From Candidatus Latescibacterota bacterium (lineage in GTDB: Bacteria > Latescibacterota > MVCY01): a stretch of DNA of 18,906 nucleotides. The stretch's first letter is position 1, and each line of letters begins with the position of its first letter. Below, in pieces: positions 7,486 through 14,800 of this stretch. A program made the translations under genes and the position numbers. The stretch lies in the NCBI GenBank assembly GCA_030669445.1, contig DAOVDP010000005.1, positions 1-18,906 of the forward strand, read 5' to 3'. The notes beneath the pieces were generated by a model that made no database searches, was not told the DNA's origin, and saw only the letters and a list, made by a program, of their open reading frames with translations.

Positions 7486-8736
7486 ATGGCTTACGAAGTG
7501 AAAGATATCAAATTAGCCCCCCAGGGGCTTAAGAACATCGGTTGGGCAGAGGCTCAAATGGGGGCACTGCTTAAGGTAAGAGAAAGGTTTGAGAAGGAAA
7601 AACCCATTTCTGGCTATCGGATCGGTATGGCTCTGCATGTTACCAAAGAGACAGCAGTCTTAGTGCGCACCTTGGTAGCAGGGGGAGCAGAGGTTGCTAT
7701 CACCAGTTGTAACCCGCTTTCTACTCAAGATGACGCTGCCGCCGCCCTGGCCAGCGAAGGGGTGAATGTCTTTGCCTACAAAGGGGAGAACATAGAGGAC
7801 TACTATCGCTTTTTGGACCAGGTGATAGACTTCAAGCCTCAGATAACCATAGATGACGGAATGGACTTGGTTACCAGGGTGCATACCAAGTATCCCCAAT
7901 TACTTTCGGATATGATATGTGGCTGTGAGGAAACTACCACCGGGGTTATCCGGCTGCGAGCGATGGAAGAAGAGGGTGCCCTGGAATATCCCATAATCGC
8001 TGTCAATGACTGTCAGACCAAGCATTTGATGGATAACTACTACGGCACTGGCCAGTCGAGTCTGGACGGCGTGATCAGAGCTACCAACCTGTTGATCAGT
8101 GGAAAGACAGTGGTAGTGGCCGGTTATGGAAACTGCGGCAAAGGTGTGGCCTTGAGGGCTAAGGGTCTGGGGGCTAATATTATTGTCACCGAGATAGACC
8201 CCTTCCGGGCACTGCAGGCCAAGATGGACGGCTACCGGGTGATGAAAATGGAGCAAGCCGTCAGAGAAGGAGACATATTTATCACTGTGAGCGGCAACCT
8301 CCATGCCATCTCCAGCGAGCACATCCGGTTGATGAAAGACGGGGTGGTGCTTGCTAACTCCGGCCATTTTGATCACGAAATAGATGTAGCCGGACTGAAA
8401 CAAATGGCCTCTGATGTGCAGCGGATTAGGCCTCTTTTTGACCAGTACATAGTGGAGAACAAGCGAATCTATCTGTGCGGGGAGGGTCGTCTGGTGAACT
8501 TAGCCTGCGCCGAGGGGCATCCTTCTACGGTTATGTCCCTCTCTTTCTGTGACCAGTCTTTGGGAGTAGAGTGGGGCATCCGCAATCGAGAGTCACTTAG
8601 ACCCAAAGTCTATAAACTGCCCCAGGAGATAGACCAGACGGTGGCGAGATTTCAACTGGAGGCAATGGAGGTGAGCATTGACGAGCTTACCCCTGAACAG
8701 AGAGAGTACCTGACTTCCTGGCAGACAGGAACCTAA
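7486..8736 (+). CDS. ahcY: S-adenosylhomocysteine hydrolase
   Basis: Cytoplasmic NAD-dependent enzyme that reversibly cleaves S-adenosylhomocysteine to adenosine and homocysteine, removing the inhibitory product of SAM-dependent methylation. The product is 416 aa, the short form found in archaea, Thermotoga and some other bacteria, lacking the roughly 40-residue insert of the long form. Visible motifs are SCNPLSTQDDAAAAL, DDGMDL, EETTTGVIRL, NDCQTKHLMDNYYGTGQS (substrate residues, about 175-192), the NAD-binding GYGNCGKGVA (about 211-220) and the C-terminal LACAEGHPSTVMSLSF. The C-terminus (EYLTSWQTGT) is of the short-form type rather than ending in the KPxxYRY tail of the long form. ATG start with AAGGGGAG upstream at 7474-7481. 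It sits directly after metK, consistent with a methyl-cycle pair, but separated by a 231-nt spacer with a repeat. Confidence 0.96.
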   Translation: MAYEVKDIKLAPQGLKNIGWAEAQMGALLKVRERFEKEKPISGYRIGMALHVTKETAVLVRTLVAGGAEVAITSCNPLSTQDDAAAALASEGVNVFAYKGENIEDYYRFLDQVIDFKPQITIDDGMDLVTRVHTKYPQLLSDMICGCEETTTGVIRLRAMEEEGALEYPIIAVNDCQTKHLMDNYYGTGQSSLDGVIRATNLLISGKTVVVAGYGNCGKGVALRAKGLGANIIVTEIDPFRALQAKMDGYRVMKMEQAVREGDIFITVSGNLHAISSEHIRLMKDGVVLANSGHFDHEIDVAGLKQMASDVQRIRPLFDQYIVENKRIYLCGEGRLVNLACAEGHPSTVMSLSFCDQSLGVEWGIRNRESLRPKVYKLPQEIDQTVARFQLEAMEVSIDELTPEQREYLTSWQTGT

Positions 8737-8878
8737 AAGAGTGCAGAGAGGGAGAGGAGGTGAAGGAGTGAGGGGGAGAAAACCCGCCCTTCTCCAGGGG
8801 GTAAATCTCGGCGCCACAGAACTCCATCGGGTTGGGTTGGGGCCTTAATCAAGAGGCTGCTTGCTTAATCGTTGGATA
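8737..8878. other. Spacer between convergent ahcY and lptG
   Basis: The first half is strongly purine-rich on the plus strand (8737-8780). It contains a weak hairpin, GGAGAA (8775-8780) with TTCTCC (8790-8795), loop 9 nt, without a following U-tract on either strand. It may act as a bidirectional stop between the two convergent genes, but it does not meet the usual criteria for an intrinsic terminator. Confidence 0.35.
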
Positions 8879-9946
8879 TCATTTTCTTACTTTGAGCAGT
8901 AGAAAAAACCCCAGAGCAGCGAACACAGCATTTCCTTGCCATGCACTCAAGATTGGGTTAAGCATGCCATTTCTCCCCAATGCCTGACCGGTGTTCATCA
9001 CCATATAATAGAGGAAACAGATAATAAGACTTAACGCAAAACCTACTGTCTTACCGGTGTGTCTCATCCTGATGGCGAGGGAGGCTCCAAAAAGGATCAC
9101 TACAAAATTGGCAAAAGGAAAGGAAAATTTCATATACAGATCAACGACCCATCTCGTGGTATCATAGCCTATTTGTCGTGCCCGTCGGATGTATTTGCGC
9201 AGTTGAACAAAGCTCATTTCTTCCGGTTTTTTCTGACGTTTGGTCAAGTCATCGGGAACAATGGTGATTCCTTCTGCTCTGAGATTGACGAAGTCGCGCT
9301 CTTTTTGTTGACCATCTATGAATTCCCTGACCTTCCCCTGCTGAAATTCCCAGCCTTCATCTTTCCAGAGCATTCTTTTAGCATCTATCCTTCGCACCAG
9401 AGAGGAGTCGCTGTATTTTTGTACGGACACGTCCCGGGCCGATTTCTCTCTGGCGTTGTAATATCTGACAAATATGATCTGACCATGTATGTCTTGGAGG
9501 AAAACGTTGGTTCTGTCTGCCTTGGTGGTTTTTCTCTTGCTTCCTTCTTTGATGTTTTCTTTTAACCGATTGGCGATAGGAACCGCAATCTCGCCGAAGC
9601 TCAAAGAGAACAAACTGACCAACAGGGCAAATCCCAGAAGAGGAAGGACGACCTGATAAAGGCTGATTCCAGAGGCCTTTATAGCAGTTATCTCGTTATT
9701 CCTGGATAATTCCCCTATGGAGAAAAGGGCGGAGAGGAGCATAGCCACTGGAAGCATCAGAACGATGATGTAAGGGATGTAGAGGATATAGTAATGGATG
9801 ACCTGCAGTGCCCCCAAGTGACGGTCGATAAATTTGTCCAGATTCTCTATCAGGTCAACGATAATGAAGATGCCGATGAAGGCAGTCAAACTTATCAACA
9901 GCCAGGGATAGAACTGGCGAATTATGTAGCGGGTTAGCAATTTCAT
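8879..9946 (-). CDS. lptG: LPS export permease subunit, LptG-type
   Basis: Inner-membrane subunit of the LptB2FG transporter, which extracts lipopolysaccharide from the inner membrane and feeds it into the LptC-LptA bridge to the outer membrane. From ATG 9946 the product is 355 aa (family about 360). It has the YjgP/YjgQ layout: three N-terminal membrane spans (about 13-33, 55-78, 98-118), a periplasmic beta-jellyroll-type middle, and three C-terminal spans. The conserved cytoplasmic motif ELSRNNEITAIKASGIS follows the second span. An in-frame ATG at 10000 would add 18 residues, but these overlap the palindromic element, and MKLLTRYIIRQF is the usual N-terminus. The Shine-Dalgarno at 9946 is modest (GGAAG). 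The gene follows lptF on the same strand after 116 nt, in the same order as E. coli lptF-lptG, which is the main reason for calling this one G. lptB, lptC and lptA are not in the window. Confidence 0.88.
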   Translation of the reverse strand: MKLLTRYIIRQFYPWLLISLTAFIGIFIIVDLIENLDKFIDRHLGALQVIHYYILYIPYIIVLMLPVAMLLSALFSIGELSRNNEITAIKASGISLYQVVLPLLGFALLVSLFSLSFGEIAVPIANRLKENIKEGSKRKTTKADRTNVFLQDIHGQIIFVRYYNAREKSARDVSVQKYSDSSLVRRIDAKRMLWKDEGWEFQQGKVREFIDGQQKERDFVNLRAEGITIVPDDLTKRQKKPEEMSFVQLRKYIRRARQIGYDTTRWVVDLYMKFSFPFANFVVILFGASLAIRMRHTGKTVGFALSLIICFLYYMVMNTGQALGRNGMLNPILSAWQGNAVFAALGFFLLLKVRK

Positions 9947-9985
9947 CGTCTTTTCTTCCGTGACGGATAATTTTGTCCAGATTCG

Positions 9986-10064
9986 GAAAACACCGAACAA
10001 GAAATGAGAATTGACTAAACTGGTTTATCAATCACGAGTCACCAGTATCCTTTCGGTGTTTTTC
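9986..10064. repeat. Nested palindrome between lptF and lptG
   Basis: The outer arms are GAAAACACCGAA (9986-9997) and TTCGGTGTTTTTC (10052-10064), complementary over 12 bp with one extra T. Inside lies a second inverted pair, ACTGGT (10019-10024) and ACCAGT (10041-10046). The outer right arm overlaps the stop codon of lptF (10063-10065). It resembles other AC/TG-rich dispersed palindromes of environmental genomes. It could also fold in the lptF-lptG transcript and influence expression of the second gene. No coding potential is seen. Confidence 0.6.
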
Positions 10065-11397
10065 AGTGTTTAATTTTCCGGAGATAGGTCTTAGCTTTTT
10101 CCCAGCGAAAGAAGGTTATCTGTTTGACACTGTGGATTATCAAAAGAATTCCTCCGATGCCAATAATGATATTAGGTGCCCACATGGCCAGGGCAGGGGG
10201 GATAATCATCCGGTCAGCCAATTCTTCTCCTCCGATAAGGAATGCCCAGTAGAGCAGGAAAAAGCCGATGCTTATTCCGAAGCCCACAGCCATGCCTCCC
10301 CGTTTGGCCATAATTCCCAGAGGAACACCCACCAGGGTAAAGACAATACAGGCAGCTGGAATAGAGTATTTTTTATGTACCTCGACCAAATATTTATTTA
10401 TGTTTCTCTGCCGGATCTCTATCTCTTGAGATCTGGTTCTGAGCTTTACCAATGCCCTTCGCTGTTCCGGGGTTAATTTGAGGGAAGACAAGAAGGTAAG
10501 TTTCGGAATTTTGCCAGCAGGGTGTCCATTAAAATGGTTGTTGATAATATTTTCCATCTCTATCTGATAGCTCTCTATTTGTTGGCGATACGCTGCAATT
10601 TTTTCCTGCATCATCTTAGTGCTCATCTCTCGATCGCCTCTGTATTCGGAGGCCTGGGTGTAGAGTTTGTTTCCCACTTCACCGATGCGAACGAGATGTT
10701 TTTTGAATTTAGTGCGGATGTACCGGTCCGGATTCTGTTCGTCAATCTGATGCAGTTCCCCGTCGTAGAGGATTAGGGTGAGTATATCTTCATCTTTATA
10801 GTATTCCACCTGTCCACTTTTTGCCCGAATGACCAGGGGAGATTCCCGACCACCTCTTTGATATATTGTGATCCCCTGAATCTTTGAATGTCGCTGATCC
10901 ACCTTTTTGATGAGGATGCTGTAGCCGGGGATATCGTTGATAAATAAGCCTTCTTTATCTTTAAAAGATAGGGTAGGCTTTTTCCTGTGAATGGCCGATA
11001 TAAGAATACGGGATCGATGGTTAAATTCAGGCAGGACAGCGTTGTTGAACACAACCAGAAGGACTGCTAAGATTATAGAGACAGCCAAAACAGGCAGAAT
11101 CAGCCGAGGAAGACTTATCCCGCTTGTTTCCATAGCAATAATCTCGTTGTCCGCCGAAAGTCTCCCAAAGGCCATCAGAGTGGCAACCAAAACGGCCATT
11201 GGCACAGAAAGGGCTAACATCCAGGCTAAATTGTAGAAGAAAACCTCTGAGACGATCTGGATTCCGATCCCCTTACGCAGTATAAGATCGCTCATCTCAC
11301 GTAGTAAGTCCAAAACAAGAATGAATGTTATGACAAATAATGCGAGGAAGAAAGGACCAGTGTACTCCTTGAGAATGTAGCGATACAGTATCACCAT
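10063..11397 (-). CDS. lptF: LPS export permease subunit, LptF-type
   Basis: Inner-membrane partner of LptG in the lipopolysaccharide-extracting ABC transporter. The product is 444 aa, longer than the roughly 360 of E. coli LptF. It has three N-terminal spans (about 14-31, 53-75, 98-120), the family motif RLSADNEIIAMETSGIS after the second span, a periplasmic domain, and three C-terminal spans (IPAACIVFTLVGVPLGIMA; VGFGISIGFFLLYWAF; then near the C-terminus). The extra length lies mainly between the periplasmic domain and the fourth span, in a charged, helix-prone stretch (STKMMQEKIAAYRQQIESYQ onward, about residues 255-345). Similar insertions occur in LptF proteins of FCB bacteria, by recollection. 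ATG start with AGGA about 8 nt upstream. First gene of the minus-strand pair and divergent from sprA. The F/G assignment rests on order and length. Confidence 0.88.
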   Translation of the reverse strand: MVILYRYILKEYTGPFFLALFVITFILVLDLLREMSDLILRKGIGIQIVSEVFFYNLAWMLALSVPMAVLVATLMAFGRLSADNEIIAMETSGISLPRLILPVLAVSIILAVLLVVFNNAVLPEFNHRSRILISAIHRKKPTLSFKDKEGLFINDIPGYSILIKKVDQRHSKIQGITIYQRGGRESPLVIRAKSGQVEYYKDEDILTLILYDGELHQIDEQNPDRYIRTKFKKHLVRIGEVGNKLYTQASEYRGDREMSTKMMQEKIAAYRQQIESYQIEMENIINNHFNGHPAGKIPKLTFLSSLKLTPEQRRALVKLRTRSQEIEIRQRNINKYLVEVHKKYSIPAACIVFTLVGVPLGIMAKRGGMAVGFGISIGFFLLYWAFLIGGEELADRMIIPPALAMWAPNIIIGIGGILLIIHSVKQITFFRWEKAKTYLRKIKH

Positions 11398-11521
11398 TTC
11401 AGTTGTCCTACGTTTAAATGACTGGCATTATTAACCCTGCCTATATGGTGCATTTTTTGAAAAACGAGACACCACCGTTCAGGTAGACGAGCTTTGTTGA
11501 TATCGAAATAGATGCGCCTTC

Positions 11522-11549
11522 AATATACTGATTTTCTATCTTCAGGCAA
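11522..11549 (-). promoter_or_regulatory. Candidate promoter of lptFG
   Basis: Read on the minus strand, TTGCCT (11549-11544) is a 4/6 match to a -35 box. A 16-nt spacer separates it from TATATT (11527-11522), a 5/6 match to a -10 box. It would give lptF a leader of about 120 nt. Its -35 box is only about 40 nt from the -35 box of the sprA promoter on the other strand, so the two would form a back-to-back divergent pair. The match is moderate and the call is an inference. Confidence 0.4.
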
Positions 11550-11589
11550 GAAATTTCTGTTGAGAACTAAGTGAAAACAAATTTTCTTC

Positions 11590-11618
11590 TTGATATTTTA
11601 AAACAGTTGTGGTATTAT
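11590..11618 (+). promoter_or_regulatory. Promoter of the sprA-like gene
   Basis: TTGATA (11590-11595, 5/6 match to the -35 consensus), a 17-nt spacer and TATTAT (11613-11618, 5/6 match to the -10 consensus). Transcription would start near 11625 and produce a leader of about 240 nt before the TTG start at 11869. Good spacing, AT-rich surroundings and the structured leader immediately downstream support it. Confidence 0.6.
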
Positions 11619-11635
11619 ATTACCCAATCGTGCCA

Positions 11636-11789
11636 GGGAAGTGTTTTCCCCTCAGACCAGTATGGATAGCTACCTCAGGTGAAAGTTCAATGTCAATCGA
11701 CGACTACCGCTGGAAAACTTGACATTGCTTTCTGAGTTTGTCTTAGATACACGGCTCTTATCTAAAGGAAATTCGGAGTGTTATCCGAA
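11636..11789 (+). promoter_or_regulatory. Structured 5' leader RNA of the sprA-like gene
   Basis: Four consecutive hairpins follow the promoter. H1 pairs GGGAA (11636-11640) with TTCCC (11646-11650). H2 pairs CTCA (11674-11677), GAAAG (11681-11685) and CAATGTCAA (11688-11696) with TTGACATTG (11719-11727), CTTTC (11728-11732) and TGAG (11733-11736). That is 18 pairs with two bulges on the left side only (GGT and TT) and a 22-nt loop. H3 pairs TTAGATA (11743-11749) with TATCTAA (11759-11765). H4 pairs TTCGGA (11772-11777) with TCCGAA (11784-11789), directly before AGGAGG (11790-11795). No protein frame runs through it. I do not recognise it as a known riboswitch class. It could be a regulatory leader or a small RNA. 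Confidence 0.55.
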
Positions 11790-11868
11790 AGGAGGTAGAC
11801 TTATTGTAAAAAGCTTAAGAGATTGAAGGGTATTAAAATCTGAGCAACACATCTCAAGGATAAAAAAG

Positions 11869-14800
11869 TTGGGAAAAGTCTTCGTTCCTCACCGCTGGGC
11901 CAAAACAATATTATTCGTTTGGATTTCAGCCTGCCTTGTTTTAAGTCCCGCTTTCCTGTGGGCCAAGGGATTATTCTTCGAGCAAAGGGAGAATGCCTAC
12001 ACAGCCTACAGATACCATTCCTTAGGATTTTCTCCCCCTATTCTGGATGATATAGGTCTTCTACGAACCAAGGTAACAGTCGAAGCTGGGGTTCGGAAGG
12101 TTAAAATTCGAAAGGTGCTGGCTGACCGACAATATGAACCTTCGTTTTTTGTAGATATAGACCATTTCATGCAAGACAGACTGGGAGAGGGTTTCTACTC
12201 AGGCTGGCAGGAGAGCAGAAGGGACAAGAGAACAAGCGGACAGCAGAGAGACAGAGAGTTTCCTTCTTTGGAGATAGAAATTCCGGTTAAATTTCCCAAG
12301 GCTATCGGTGATCTTATCGGTCAGGGCAGCTCTCTTAAGGTTACAGGGAGCAGGAGGATTAGTATCTCCGGCAGGAGCGAGTGGACAGAAGGTCTGGCAG
12401 TAACTTCCACCTTCAGACCCTCAAAATTCCCTGCCTTAAATATGGAACAGAGATCAAGGCTTAGGATCGAAGGCACTGTCGGTGAGAGAATTCATATCCA
12501 GATGGATCAAGACAGCGAGAGAGAAACCAATCTGGAGAGCTCGATTAAGATCAGATATGATGGCGACGAGGACCGGATTACCCAAGAAATAGAGGCTGGC
12601 AATACAATGCTTTCGCTGCCAGGCACACAGTTTGTGGGATACAGCGCGCAGCACAAAGGGCTGTTCGGTATCAGAGCCAAAGAGAAGCTGGGACCACTGG
12701 ACCTGACGATAATAGCCAGCCAGGAGAAAGGGGCCACCCACAGGAAAACCTTCCGGGGATTAGCCAAGGAAAGCTCAAAAGAGATTAGAGATTACCAGTA
12801 TCTGCGAAGGATTTATTTTTTCTTTGATTCTTTTTATCTAAATCAGTTTAAGAATAACAGAGACCAATACGGAGTAGTGAGTTTTGATCCCGCCTATAAG
12901 ATAGAAGATATTGATATATATATAGATGATAATAAGTCTAACAATGATATAGAAATGCAGGCAATACCAGGACGGGCTATCTACCTGGAATCTGCCACTG
13001 AAGGGGTGGCAGATTCTGTGCGAGGATGGTTTCACCTGCTTGATCCTACAGAATACTTTGTTGATAGAAATTTGGGTTATGTTGTTTTGAACTCGGCTGT
13101 TGCAGATGAGTACGTTCTGGCGGTGGCCTACAGGACGGCCAACGGCACGACCCACGGCGATATAGATTATCGACCTGGCGAAACAGAAGATATTACCCTG
13201 AAGTTGATAAAAACCAGGAGGCAAAGATCGGAGGACCCAAGCTGGCAGTATGAATGGCGAAATGTCTATAACCTGGGAACAAGAGATATCTCTCCTGAGG
13301 GGTTTGAGCTGAAGATATACAAAGATGTCGCCGGGGCGCAGCCGGAGGATTCTCAGGATGGAATACCCTACCTACGCATCTTTGGATTAGATAAGCATGG
13401 GGAGCAACTCGATTCTCCCCCGGATGGATTGATCGATCTGGATGAAGCTATCATCAACCGTCAGAGAGGAGAGTTGATCTTTCCTGATCTGGAGCCGTTT
13501 AATCCTAGCCCGGCAAGTCCCTTAAAAGTGAAGATCCCCCAGATATATCAGTCCCGTGACCAGCAGACTCTGAAAGAAGCGAGTCGATATTTCATAGAGG
13601 TGAAATACAGGAGCAGACAGACAAAGTTCAACCTGGGACAGTTCGGAATTATTGAAGGCACAGAGAGGGTTATCCTAAACCAGAAGACGCTCACGCGAGG
13701 GGTTGACTACCAGATCAATTACTATACTGGGGACATCACCTTTTACACCGATGAGGTGTTGAACCCAGCGGCTGACCTGGTCATAGATTATGAATACAAA
13801 CCCTTCTTTATGCCCCAGCGGAAGACTCTCCTGGGTCTGAGGGGGGAGCGCAAATTCTGGGGCCAATCTTCTGCCGGAATGACCTTGCTGTACAACAGTG
13901 AAACGGCAGTTGAGAAGCGGGTGAAGGTTGGCGGAGAACCAACCCGTACCGTGCTTTGGGATAGCAATTTTGACCTGAGGTTCACCCCCGGGGTTATGAC
14001 CCAGGCGGTGAACCTTTTGCCTTTGGTCAGAACCGATGCTACCTCCTCGTTTAACCTCACGGGAGAGATTGCCGTGAATTTACCCAATCAGAACACCCTG
14101 GGTGAGGCATTTATTGATGATTTCGAGGCAAGTGTCAATCGAGTCTCGTTGAGTATTCTCAGGTCATTGTGGACGATATCCAGTGCGCCAGCGGGAGCCG
14201 ATGAGGATAACCGAGGGCGACTGATCTGGTACAATCCCGAAAAGGTGCCGGTGCAGCAGATCTGGCCTGGTCGTCAGGTCAGCGCCCGCGAGAGTGAGGT
14301 TCATGTGCTCAATCTTGGATTCATTCCCCAGCGGAGCAGAGGATATCACCTTCTGGAATCTGCTCCCCGCTCAGACTGCTGGGCTGGCATTATGCGCGCC
14401 CTCCGGGGTGGAGCTAAGGACTTCTCCAGAGATAAACTCTTAGAGATATGGGTGAAAGGCCAACAAGGTATCCTTAACATTGAGCTGGGCAGCATCAGTG
14501 AAGATGTTATCCAAAATGGGCAACTGGATACCGAAGACAGGATGCGCTACGGACAGAGAAACGGGATCTTAGATGAAGACGAAGACACCGGCTTAGACGG
14601 CCTTTTCGATCAGGACGAACCCGGTTACGATCCCCAGATTAATCCCGACCCCAATGGTGATGACTGGAACTATGATTATTATAAAGATAGGCACAATTAT
14701 AGCCGCATAAACGGCACCGAAGGAAACAGGGCTGATGGTGAGCGCCAAAGGCCAGACACTGAGGATATCAATAACAATGGATATTTAGACTTAGATAACG

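Larger units (their letters stand above)
11398..11868. other. Intergenic region between lptF and sprA, 471 nt
   Basis: It holds two back-to-back candidate promoters, the structured sprA leader, an isolated strong Shine-Dalgarno at 11790-11795 and the modest AAGGA (11856-11860) that serves the TTG start at 11869. About 40 nt between the two -35 boxes are AT-rich and include the 8-bp palindrome GAAATTTC (11550-11557), which could be an operator but is too short to call. Nothing else is recognised. Confidence 0.5.

Noticed and set aside
8775..8795. Hairpin as an intrinsic terminator for ahcY
   Set aside because: The stem is only 6 bp with a 9-nt loop and there is no T-run on either strand, so I did not list it as a terminator.
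11926..11937. Lipobox-like ISAC in the SprA signal sequence
   Set aside because: The hydrophobic core continues for about ten residues beyond the Cys, and known SprA proteins are not lipoproteins; cleavage after Ala32 is more likely.
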